The translations under genes were made by a program, and so were the position numbers. The notes beneath the pieces were generated by a model. That model was not told the DNA's origin, did not search any database, and worked only from the letters and a program-made list of their open reading frames with translations. Shown here piece after piece: positions 8,385-15,661 of a DNA stretch of 17,787 bases (position 1 is its first letter; every line of letters begins with the position of its first letter). This DNA comes from Bacteroidales bacterium (GTDB taxonomy: Bacteria; Bacteroidota; Bacteroidia; Bacteroidales; GCA-2748055): assembly GCA_024763595.1 (NCBI GenBank), contig JANTFK010000016.1:1-17787 (forward strand). The letters are read 5' to 3'.

Positions 8385-9086
8385 GTAAGGGACCGCCTTC
8401 AGCCGTTTGAACCTCTTGATCCTGTTCTGCCTTAACCTGAACTGGATAATCACCATGGATAACAGCAAAATGAGGCCTCCAATAATCACGATCTGCCAGG
8501 TTCGGGTTGCAGGATCAGAGAGTTTGTTCATACCATGCTTGATGAGATAACCGGTAACCACACTGATCCCTACCTCGGGCAGAAGGCCGACCATGGTCCC
8601 AAACAGGTATGAACGGGGGGTGATTCGACTGAGGGGGAAGCTGAAATTAATAAAAGTGGTGGGTATAATATAGATACCCCGGCTAAATGCCACCGTCCAT
8701 AATCCATATTTCCGGATCCGTTTATTGATCCGCCGGATCAACTTTTTTTTCCCGTATTTATCATGGAAATAGTCTGAAAAGGCATACCGGACCAGATAGA
8801 AAGTGGCCATCACCGCTACAATATTTACCACCCAGTTGATAATCAGGGCAGGAATAAGCTTCAGCAAAAAACCCAGGGCCATGGAGAGATGGAAAACGGG
8901 TAATCCGGAGAGGGTACTTAACAGGATGAAGACACTGATGAGCAAAACCAGGAACACAATGCGCTGATCGGTCACCATCATTCTTTCAAACAGCATGGGA
9001 CTGGCATCATTTTTAATCGTGATCCAGATAAAGATGCCAACGGTTATCAGGATAAATGCAATGATAATAATTCTGAGCTGTTTCAT
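8376..9086 (-). CDS. VTT-domain membrane protein (TVP38/TMEM64, DedA-like)
   Basis: This 236-residue polytopic inner-membrane protein has predicted hydrophobic helices near residues 4-24, 43-62, 65-100, 160-185 and 197-218. The region FSRGIYIIPTTFINF followed by GTMVGLLPEVGISVVTG is the conserved VTT signature: an Arg, a Pro-containing re-entrant segment, then G..P and a Gly-rich helix. Eukaryotic and bacterial relatives act as lipid scramblases or in undecaprenyl-phosphate and phosphatidylethanolamine recycling, so a role in envelope lipid handling is likely but not proven. The C-terminus is short and very basic (RLRQNRIKRFKRLK), as expected on the cytoplasmic side. It lies 28 bp downstream of the T9SS-type exoprotein gene on the same strand and is probably co-transcribed with it. 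Confidence 0.8.
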   Translation of the reverse strand: MKQLRIIIIAFILITVGIFIWITIKNDASPMLFERMMVTDQRIVFLVLLISVFILLSTLSGLPVFHLSMALGFLLKLIPALIINWVVNIVAVMATFYLVRYAFSDYFHDKYGKKKLIRRINKRIRKYGLWTVAFSRGIYIIPTTFINFSFPLSRITPRSYLFGTMVGLLPEVGISVVTGYLIKHGMNKLSDPATRTWQIVIIGGLILLLSMVIIQFRLRQNRIKRFKRLKAVPYKN

Positions 9087-9114
9087 TGGGTGCTATTTCA
9101 CTATGCACTATGCG

Positions 9115-10617
9115 CTAATAGGTTCCCGTATGCCGGAAAAGGTACACCCAGCCTGTGTACATGGTTTGTGATGCCCCAGAAGGTTCCCCCCCTCCGGGAG
9201 GTGCAGTACCGCCTGTTCCCGAACCCGGACTTTTATTACCCCGGTTCAGTTTCCAGCGCTCAATGATATTGGGGTCCTTGTATTCCATGCCGTCATATCC
9301 CGTGGCTTCCACAATATAATAGTATTGTCCTTCCGGGGCCCTGCGGTCGCTTGTATGCATGTTGCCATCCCATCCCTCCCAGGCGTAGATATCATCTATC
9401 TTTCGCCTGTACACGATCTTTCCGGCCCGGTCTACAATGGTTACCTTGCATGACCTGAGCGACTGGTGCTTGAACACAAATTTATCATTAATGCCATCAT
9501 CATTGGGGGTAAACACATTGGGAATGACCAGTTGGGAAGGCACTACAAAGATGGGATCTTCCAGCCTGAAAGTATCAATGCAATCCTCCTCACTGGTGGA
9601 AACCAGATAGGGATAGTAATACTCATCTGCCTGTTCATAAGTAAACTCGGTAATTGTTTCCTCATCGTTGGTAATCTCGCTCTGCTTGGTTCCACCCAGT
9701 GTATCCAGGAATACCCATTCATAGGTAGCCCCGTTCTTCGATTCATTGATAAACCTGACAGTCAGTTTTGCGTCTGTACTACCCTGGTCAGCACTCCAGT
9801 CGCTGGGCAGGTCCGGATCCCACATGTTGTCCGGGTTGGTTGTTTCCAGCACTTTATCCAGGTACTCCACCCTGAATGAAGCTTTGGTCTGAATGCTCTC
9901 ATAAAATACCGAGTCCACTTCAACCATGCCAAGATTATCGGTGGCGGTCAGTATGTACCATGTATCTTCGTAAGGTGGCAGGTAGCTGATATTGGGATGC
10001 AACAGCACCGTATCATAAGGGATCTTCAGCTCATCATTATCCGAGGTCCACTTGAACCGGTATCCGATGGTCTGTGACAGGGCCTCGTGGGAGACCGGAT
10101 CATAATACAACAGCGTGTCCGGATAGACAAACCCGGATATGGAGACAAATTCGCAGCGCCGTTTATAAACCGGTAGCGTTCCGTCGGCCTCCTTTTCCAC
10201 TTCTGCCCGGAATTCATCCAGCATTACCCAGGCCAGGAAGGTGGTATCGGTCCCGGATCCGTCCCGGATCCTTACCTGATAGCCCCCTTCTTCCAGATCA
10301 GAGATGGTTGAGGAAGAGACACCGGTTTCGGTTGCAAAGGGAGCATCAAGTCCCGGAATAGACGGATTGTACCTGCGCCATTCAAAATCATAATTACCCG
10401 GACCGGGCAATGCCGCTGTAAGGCTTCCTGCTTTTGGTACACGGTTGACCTGGTAGAAAACAAACAGCAGATCCTCACCAGGGTTCACCGGATAGCGGAT
10501 CGTATCTGTATGGTCAGCTGTAGCGGAATTGATCTGTGCCCATGATGCCTGCCATGCAAAAAGGGCCAGGAACAAGCCGGTGATAAGTTTTTTATGAACC
10601 ACTCCGGAGGATAACAT
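9115..10617 (-). CDS. Exoprotein with gliding-motility-associated C-terminal (CHU_C/T9SS type B) domain
   Basis: This 500-residue secreted protein has an N-terminal signal peptide ending near AWQASWAQ (residue 28). The middle, about residues 40-355, is beta-rich and contains Ig- or PKD-like stretches (for example FTYEQADEYYYPYLV). The C-terminal domain starts at IPNVFTPNDDGINDKF (365-380), the hallmark of the gliding-motility-associated C-terminal family (TIGR04131), known to route proteins through the type IX secretion system. The final strand (YTGWVYLFRHTGTY, 487-500) is separated from the rest of the domain by a Gly/Pro/Ser-rich linker over residues 460-484. The protein is probably exported to the cell surface or outside, but its binding partner or role is unknown. 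The ATG at 10617 is the first in frame. The upstream region is divergent from the helicase gene. Confidence 0.85.
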   Translation of the reverse strand: MLSSGVVHKKLITGLFLALFAWQASWAQINSATADHTDTIRYPVNPGEDLLFVFYQVNRVPKAGSLTAALPGPGNYDFEWRRYNPSIPGLDAPFATETGVSSSTISDLEEGGYQVRIRDGSGTDTTFLAWVMLDEFRAEVEKEADGTLPVYKRRCEFVSISGFVYPDTLLYYDPVSHEALSQTIGYRFKWTSDNDELKIPYDTVLLHPNISYLPPYEDTWYILTATDNLGMVEVDSVFYESIQTKASFRVEYLDKVLETTNPDNMWDPDLPSDWSADQGSTDAKLTVRFINESKNGATYEWVFLDTLGGTKQSEITNDEETITEFTYEQADEYYYPYLVSTSEEDCIDTFRLEDPIFVVPSQLVIPNVFTPNDDGINDKFVFKHQSLRSCKVTIVDRAGKIVYRRKIDDIYAWEGWDGNMHTSDRRAPEGQYYYIVEATGYDGMEYKDPNIIERWKLNRGNKSPGSGTGGTAPPGGGEPSGASQTMYTGWVYLFRHTGTY

Positions 10618-10659
10618 TTTACAGGTTTACGCTATAAACGAATTATTGACAATTTATTA

Positions 10660-10678
10660 TACGGGCAGATAGCCCGTA
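10660..10678. repeat. 7-bp inverted repeat (TACGGGC / GCCCGTA)
   Basis: TACGGGC at 10660-10666 and GCCCGTA at 10672-10678 flank a 5-nt spacer AGATA in an otherwise AT-rich region. It could form a small hairpin or be a dyad operator. No T-run follows in either direction long enough to call a terminator, and both flanking genes point away from it. Confidence 0.5.
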
Positions 10679-10691
10679 AAATTGCAATTTT
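10678..10691. repeat. 14-bp perfect palindrome AAAATTGCAATTTT
   Basis: This is an exact palindrome abutting the previous repeat. Its core half-site ATTGCA recurs inverted as TGCAAT at 10703-10708. The spacing and symmetry would suit a dimeric DNA-binding protein, but AT-rich DNA makes chance palindromes fairly common. Confidence 0.4.
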
Positions 10692-10782
10692 TAAAAAAAA
10701 TGTGCAATAATTTATACACTATCCTGCGATTTACGGTCATATATTTCCATCTACATATATTAACTTAGCCGGTCAGTTTAAT

Positions 10783-13062
10783 GTGAATGGAGTGGAAGCG
10801 ATCAGGAGAGAATTAAATGATGCACAGCAGAAGGCTGTATTGAATCACAGGGGGCCCGCGCTGGTAATTGCAGGAGCCGGATCAGGTAAAACCAGGGTGT
10901 TGACCTACCGTATTGCCTACCTGCTCTCGCTGGGAATACCACCTGCCAGGATACTGGCCCTTACTTTTACCAATAAGGCAGCCCGTGAGATGAAAGAGCG
11001 AATCGCCACGCTGGTCTCTCCCGACCTTGCAGGCAGGCTCTGGATGGGTACATTCCATTCGGTTTTTGCGCGCATCCTTCGCAGGGAGGCAGAAGTGTTG
11101 GGATATCCTTCCAATTATACCATTTACGATACCATTGACTCGCGCAGCCTGGTCAAAACCATCATCCGTGAATTTAACCTGGATGAAAAAATATATAAGC
11201 CGGCTGAGGTTTTTGGACGGATTTCATCTGCTAAAAATAACCTGATCACCCCCGATGTGTACATGGCCAGTGGTGAGTTCCGGGTGCGCGACCAGGTGAC
11301 AAGGCGCCCGCGGCTCGGAGAGATTTATGACCGGTATGTAAAGCGCTGTAAACACTTTGGGGCCATGGATTTTGATGACCTGTTGCTGCAAACCAATCTG
11401 CTTTTCAGGGATCATCCGGAAGTGCTGGAACGATACAGGGATGCCTTCGATTATGTGCTGGTGGATGAATACCAGGATACCAACTACGCACAATACCTGA
11501 TCATAAAGAAACTCTCGGAGGTCCACCGGAACATTTGTGTGGTGGGGGACGATGCCCAGAGCATTTACTCTTTCCGGGGTGCCCGTATTGAGAACATCCT
11601 CAATTTTAAGAACGATTATGCCGATTACAGCATCTTCAAGCTGGAACAAAATTACCGTTCCACACAGACCATTGTCAATGCGGCAAACAGCCTGATTAAA
11701 AAGAACCGGGGACAGATATCCAAAGAGGTTTTTTCAAAGAATGAAAACGGGGAACCGATCCGCGTTGTGAAGGCCTCGGATGACAGGGAGGAGGGTTTCA
11801 TTGTAGCGGCACATATTGCTGACCTCCGTTTCAGGCAGCAACTGGAGCACAGTGATTTTGCCATTCTGTACCGCACAAATGCCCAATCCAGGATTTTTGA
11901 GGAGAGCCTGCGCAGGATGAATATTCCCTATAAAGTGTATGGATCACTCTCTTTTTATCAACGGAAAGAGATCAAAGACCTGCTGGCATATTTCCGCATT
12001 ACTGTGAATCCCAGGGATGATGAGTCCCTCAAACGTGTGATCAACTACCCCATGCGTGGCATTGGCAAGACTACCCTGGATAAACTGAACGGATATGCTG
12101 AGAAGCTCGATTCACACATCTGGGATATTCTGACCCACCTGGACCAGGTGAACCTGGGCTTTAACAGGGGAACCATCAGTAGATTACTGGGATTCACAGG
12201 CATGATCAAAAGCTTTCAGCAGCGCCTGCACACAATGGAAGCATTCGACCTGGCCTATTCCATTGCCAGTGAGACAGGGATCATACTGGATCTGAAATCG
12301 GACCAGACCCCGGAGAATATCAGCCGGGCGGAGAATGTGGAAGAGTTGTTGAACGGCATCAAGGATTTTACAGATAACGCGGAGCGTGAAGGTGATCTGA
12401 CCCTGGGGGATTACCTTCAGGAGGTGACCCTGATGACCGATGCGGACAATGAGACGGAAGCGGACCGGAATAAAGTTGCCATTATGACCATACATTCGGC
12501 CAAAGGGCTTGAATTCAGACACCTGGTGATTGCAGGAGTGGAAGAGGAACTCTTTCCTTCCGGCATGAGTGTCGATAATCCCAGGGAACTTGAGGAGGAG
12601 CGCAGGCTCTTTTACGTGGCCCTGACACGTGCAGAAAAATCGGTACTGGTCACCTATGCAGCGAAGCGTTACAAATGGGGTATTCAGCATGACTGTTCCC
12701 CCAGCCGGTTCATCAGGGAGATCGATGCCCGCTACCTGGATCTTCCTGCCGATTTTTACCCCCTCCTTCCGGGTGCCGGGATGATACCTCCTGAGAAGAA
12801 AAAAATTGTTCCTGATGCTTACAGAAAGGCCACGGGACGCAAGCTGGTCAATATGAACCAGGCATCCGGAACTCCAGCAGACTTTGCACCATCTGATCCC
12901 GGCCTGATCAGGGTCGGCGTGAAAGTGGAACATCCCCGTTTTGGGATTGGAGAGGTACACCGGCTGGAGGGAACAGATTCCAATATGAAAGCAACGGTGC
13001 TGTTCCCCATCGGGACCAAACAGCTGTTGCTCAAGTTCGCAAAGCTCAGAATAGTGGAGTAA
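10783..13062 (+). CDS. uvrD: ATP-dependent DNA helicase, UvrD/PcrA type (SF1)
   Basis: This 759-residue 3'-5' DNA helicase is used in repair and replication-fork processing. Walker A is GAGSGKT (31-37) and Walker B is VDEYQDT (227-233). Motif III is GDDAQSIYSFRGA, motif IV is around LEQNYRST, motif V is in IMTIHSAKGLEF and motif VI is in FYVALTRAEK. The C-terminal 55 or so residues (VGVKVEHPRFGIGEV...) form the Tudor-like domain through which UvrD and PcrA contact RNA polymerase. Length matches the family. No ATG is available in frame upstream and the ATG at 10781 is immediately followed by TGA in its own frame, so the start is the GTG at 10783, which gives the normal short lead before NDAQQKAV. 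It appears to be monocistronic, because a strong promoter for the next gene lies in the following gap. Confidence 0.95.
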   Translation: MNGVEAIRRELNDAQQKAVLNHRGPALVIAGAGSGKTRVLTYRIAYLLSLGIPPARILALTFTNKAAREMKERIATLVSPDLAGRLWMGTFHSVFARILRREAEVLGYPSNYTIYDTIDSRSLVKTIIREFNLDEKIYKPAEVFGRISSAKNNLITPDVYMASGEFRVRDQVTRRPRLGEIYDRYVKRCKHFGAMDFDDLLLQTNLLFRDHPEVLERYRDAFDYVLVDEYQDTNYAQYLIIKKLSEVHRNICVVGDDAQSIYSFRGARIENILNFKNDYADYSIFKLEQNYRSTQTIVNAANSLIKKNRGQISKEVFSKNENGEPIRVVKASDDREEGFIVAAHIADLRFRQQLEHSDFAILYRTNAQSRIFEESLRRMNIPYKVYGSLSFYQRKEIKDLLAYFRITVNPRDDESLKRVINYPMRGIGKTTLDKLNGYAEKLDSHIWDILTHLDQVNLGFNRGTISRLLGFTGMIKSFQQRLHTMEAFDLAYSIASETGIILDLKSDQTPENISRAENVEELLNGIKDFTDNAEREGDLTLGDYLQEVTLMTDADNETEADRNKVAIMTIHSAKGLEFRHLVIAGVEEELFPSGMSVDNPRELEEERRLFYVALTRAEKSVLVTYAAKRYKWGIQHDCSPSRFIREIDARYLDLPADFYPLLPGAGMIPPEKKKIVPDAYRKATGRKLVNMNQASGTPADFAPSDPGLIRVGVKVEHPRFGIGEVHRLEGTDSNMKATVLFPIGTKQLLLKFAKLRIVE

Positions 13063-13102
13063 GGAGCCTGCATGATGATCATCTCTGTCCGGTCCTGACC
13101 CA

Positions 13103-13134
13103 TTTGCCACCCTGACTTAAAAGAAGTACTTTTG
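13103..13134 (+). promoter_or_regulatory. Bacteroidota-type primary sigma promoter upstream of DUF4290-murA unit
   Basis: The -33 element TTTG at 13103-13106 and the -7 element TACTTTTG (an exact TAnnTTTG) at 13127-13134 are 20 bp apart, matching the known Bacteroidota promoter consensus. Transcription would begin near 13139-13141, giving a leader of only about 10 nt before the ATG at 13152. It drives DUF4290, murA and the redoxin gene. Confidence 0.75.
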
Positions 13135-13151
13135 TATAAAATTTAGATTAA

Positions 13152-13754
13152 ATGGCATACGATTATAACAGCGCCCGAAAGAAACTGGTCCTGCCCGAGT
13201 ATGGCAGAAACATCCAGAAGATGGTCAACCATATTAAGACCATTGAAGATCGTGACGAACGCAACAAAGCCGCCAGGACCGTGATTGGTGTGATGGGCAA
13301 CCTGAACCCCCACCTGCGTGATGTGAATGATTTCAAGCATAAACTCTGGGATCACCTGGCCATCATTGCTGACTTCGACCTGGATATTGATTCACCCTAT
13401 GAATTGCTCAAGCCGGAGTCCCTGCAGAGCAAACCCAATAATGTCCAGTATAACCAGCATTCCATCCGTTATAAGCACTACGGCAGGTCCATCGTGCTGA
13501 TGATTGATAAAGCAGTCGAGATGGAAGAGGGGGAGGAGAAAAACGATCTGATCCGGATGATCGCGTATCATATGAAGAAGTCCTATCTGACCTGGAACAG
13601 GGAAGCAGTGAGTGATGAAGAGATTTTCACAGATCTGAATACCCTCTCCGGTGGAAAAATTAAAGTGTCAGAAGAGCTGAAGCTTCCCGAGACCAAAGAT
13701 ATCCTGGCCAAGAACCGCAAGAAAAAAGGAGGGAAGAAGAAACAACAATCCTGA
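13152..13754 (+). CDS. DUF4290 domain-containing protein
   Basis: This 200-residue cytoplasmic protein has no signal peptide or membrane segment. It matches the Bacteroidota DUF4290 family in length and sequence, starting with MAYDYNSARKKLVLPEYGR and containing the conserved region around VIGVMGNLNPHLRD (45-58) and HKLWDHLAIIADFDLD. The C-terminal 20 residues are very Lys-rich (NRKKKGGKKKQQ), suggesting nucleic acid or ribosome contact, but the function is unknown. It directly follows a clear Bacteroidota promoter and ends 3 bp before murA, so the two are almost certainly co-transcribed. The housekeeping neighbourhood suggests a general role, perhaps tied to cell-wall synthesis or growth. Confidence 0.9.
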   Translation: MAYDYNSARKKLVLPEYGRNIQKMVNHIKTIEDRDERNKAARTVIGVMGNLNPHLRDVNDFKHKLWDHLAIIADFDLDIDSPYELLKPESLQSKPNNVQYNQHSIRYKHYGRSIVLMIDKAVEMEEGEEKNDLIRMIAYHMKKSYLTWNREAVSDEEIFTDLNTLSGGKIKVSEELKLPETKDILAKNRKKKGGKKKQQS

Positions 13755-13757
13755 TCC

Positions 13758-15077
13758 ATGGGAAAGTTTGTCATCGAGGGCGGGCATACTCTGCAGGGTG
13801 AGATTACACCCCAGGGTGCCAAAAATGAAGCATTGCAGATCCTGTGTGCCACGTTGCTTACTCCTGAAAAGATCACCATCCGGAACCTACCCCTTATCAA
13901 GGATGTCCTGTTGCTCATTCAGCTGTTACGTGACCTGGGGGTCAGTGTGGAACAACTGGATCAGAACAGCTATAGTTTCCAGGCACAACAGGTGGATCTG
14001 AATTATTTCCGGACCGATGTTTACCTGCAGCAATCTGCTGCCCTGCGAGGATCTGTAATGATCCTCGGACCACTGCTTGCACGGTTTGGAAGGGCGGTGA
14101 TGCCCAAGCCCGGTGGTGATAAGATTGGCCGGCGCAGGCTGGATACCCACTTCCTGGGGTTCCAGGCACTGGGAGCTGAATTTGATTTTGATCATACCGA
14201 GAACTTTTACCGTGTCAATGCAGCCCATCTGAAAGGTTCGTATATGTTGCTGGATGAGGCATCAGTTACCGGAACAGCAAATATTCTCATGGCCAGTGTG
14301 ATGGCTGAAGGAACGACAACCATCTATAATGCCGCCTGCGAACCATATATACAACAGCTGTGCAAAATGCTTGTTCGAATGGGAGCGAAAATCTCAGGTA
14401 TCGGTTCCAACCTGCTTACCATCCGGGGGGTGGAAAAGTTGGGTGGAACCGACCATACCATCCTGCCCGATATGATCGAGGCAGGAAGTTTTGTGGGTAT
14501 GGCTGCCATGACCTGTTCAGACCTGACCATTAAAAATGTAGCGTTTGACCAGCTGGGGGTTATTCCTGCCTCCTTTCGCCGGTTAGGTATACAAATGGAA
14601 CTTAGGGGTGACGACCTGCATATCCCTGCCCAGGATCATTATGCCATAGAGACATTTATTGACGGAGCCATCATGACCATTTCAGATGCTCCCTGGCCGG
14701 GGCTGACCCCGGACCTGCTCAGTGTGATCCTGGTGACGGCTATCCAGGCAAAAGGAAGCATCCTGATCCACCAGAAAATGTTTGAGAGCCGGCTTTTTTT
14801 TGTGGATAAGCTGATCGATATGGGGGCGCAGATCATTTTGTGTGATCCGCACAGGGCCACAGTTATCGGACTGGATCATTCCATCCGCCTGAGGGCAACT
14901 ACCATGACCTCGCCGGATATCAGGGCTGGCGTGGCTTTGCTTATTGCAGCCATGTCAGCCGATGGAACCAGTATCATACACAACATAGAACAGATTGACC
15001 GCGGCTATGAAAATATTGATGAACGGCTCAACCGGCTGGGTGCATCCATCCACCGGGAACCTGAAATACAAATCTGA
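13758..15077 (+). CDS. murA: UDP-N-acetylglucosamine 1-carboxyvinyltransferase (MurA), Asp-loop variant
   Basis: This 439-residue cytoplasmic enzyme transfers enolpyruvate from PEP to UDP-GlcNAc, the first committed step of peptidoglycan synthesis. The UDP-sugar and PEP contacts Lys22-Asn23 lie in GAKNEAL. The catalytic-loop region reads PGGDKIGRRRLDTH, where the usual Cys (Cys115 in E. coli) is replaced by Asp121. The Asp of WPGLTPDL and the Arg of DIRAGVALL match the other conserved active-site residues. Length is normal (E. coli MurA is 419). The Cys-to-Asp change is known to keep activity but block alkylation by fosfomycin, so natural resistance is expected. It lies 3 bp after DUF4290 and 3 bp before a redoxin lipoprotein gene. 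Confidence 0.95.
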   Translation: MGKFVIEGGHTLQGEITPQGAKNEALQILCATLLTPEKITIRNLPLIKDVLLLIQLLRDLGVSVEQLDQNSYSFQAQQVDLNYFRTDVYLQQSAALRGSVMILGPLLARFGRAVMPKPGGDKIGRRRLDTHFLGFQALGAEFDFDHTENFYRVNAAHLKGSYMLLDEASVTGTANILMASVMAEGTTTIYNAACEPYIQQLCKMLVRMGAKISGIGSNLLTIRGVEKLGGTDHTILPDMIEAGSFVGMAAMTCSDLTIKNVAFDQLGVIPASFRRLGIQMELRGDDLHIPAQDHYAIETFIDGAIMTISDAPWPGLTPDLLSVILVTAIQAKGSILIHQKMFESRLFFVDKLIDMGAQIILCDPHRATVIGLDHSIRLRATTMTSPDIRAGVALLIAAMSADGTSIIHNIEQIDRGYENIDERLNRLGASIHREPEIQI

Positions 15078-15080
15078 ATT

Positions 15081-15650
15081 ATGAAAAATGTGATAACGCT
15101 TCTTGTTGTGTCTCTGTTGCTTTCCTCCTGTAATTCACAGCGGGGAGGAAATAACAGGTCTTCATCTGCCAAAGCCGGTAACAGCGATGTGAAAACTGGC
15201 ATAAATGTTGGAGAGCGGGCACCCGAACTGGTCTTTCCTTCACCCACCGGGGAGAACATCTCCCTCTCTTCCCTCCGGGGGGAAATGGTACTGGTAGATT
15301 TCTGGGCCGCCTGGTGCAACCCATGCCGACTTGAGAATCCCAACCTTGTTAAAACATATCAACACTTTAAGAGCGACGAATTTATTAATGGCTCCGGTTT
15401 TACTGTATACAGCGTATCACTGGACAGGCGGAAAGAGGATTGGATGGCTGCCATTCAAAAAGATGGTCTGGAATGGGAGTACCATGTGAGCGACCTGAAA
15501 GGATGGCAGTCTGCTCCTGCAGCCATATACGGAGTGATGGCCATACCTTCCAACTTTCTCATTGACGGGGATGGTATTATTGTTGCCAAGGGCCTGCGGG
15601 GTCAGTACCTGGATAACAAGCTGAAGGAGTTACTGAAACCGGCGGGTTAA
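15081..15650 (+). CDS. TlpA-like thioredoxin-fold lipoprotein
   Basis: This 189-residue lipoprotein has a signal ending in lipobox LSSC (Cys17), a flexible Ser/Gly/Asn-rich tether (18-40), and a thioredoxin domain of the TlpA/ResA/AhpC-TSA type. The active site is WCNPC (Cys79 and Cys82) inside LVDFWAAWCNPC, and the cis-proline is Pro156 in AIPSNF. It should be a membrane-anchored periplasmic thiol-disulfide oxidoreductase, probably reducing envelope proteins or cytochrome c maturation substrates. The 3-bp gap after murA makes it the last gene of that unit. It converges on the EF-G paralogue with an 11-bp gap and no clear terminator. Confidence 0.88.
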   Translation: MKNVITLLVVSLLLSSCNSQRGGNNRSSSAKAGNSDVKTGINVGERAPELVFPSPTGENISLSSLRGEMVLVDFWAAWCNPCRLENPNLVKTYQHFKSDEFINGSGFTVYSVSLDRRKEDWMAAIQKDGLEWEYHVSDLKGWQSAPAAIYGVMAIPSNFLIDGDGIIVAKGLRGQYLDNKLKELLKPAG

Positions 15651-15661
15651 AGCCTCCCAGA

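Larger units (their letters stand above)
10618..10782. promoter_or_regulatory. Divergent AT-rich intergenic region with promoters for both flanking genes
   Basis: These 165 bp lie between the starts of the minus-strand exoprotein gene and the plus-strand helicase gene, so they must hold at least two promoters. On the plus strand TAACTTAG at 10761-10768 is one mismatch from the Bacteroidota -7 element TAnnTTTG. It lies 22 bp before the GTG start, but I see no good -33 partner. No convincing -7/-33 pair is visible for the minus-strand gene. Two inverted repeats described separately occupy the centre. No open frame of note is present. Confidence 0.45.

Noticed and set aside
10642..10660. TTGACA followed by TTATACG on the plus strand as a sigma-70 promoter for uvrD
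   Set aside because: The elements are far too close together, and Bacteroidota primary sigma factors use TTTG/TAnnTTTG instead.
13074..13083. 10-bp palindrome GATGATCATC after the helicase gene as a terminator
   Set aside because: It has no loop, no GC-rich stem and no following T-run.
12184..13110. Minus-strand open frame of 308 codons opposite the helicase gene
   Set aside because: The helicase frame carries all SF1 motifs across this stretch; the opposite frame has biased composition and no domain.
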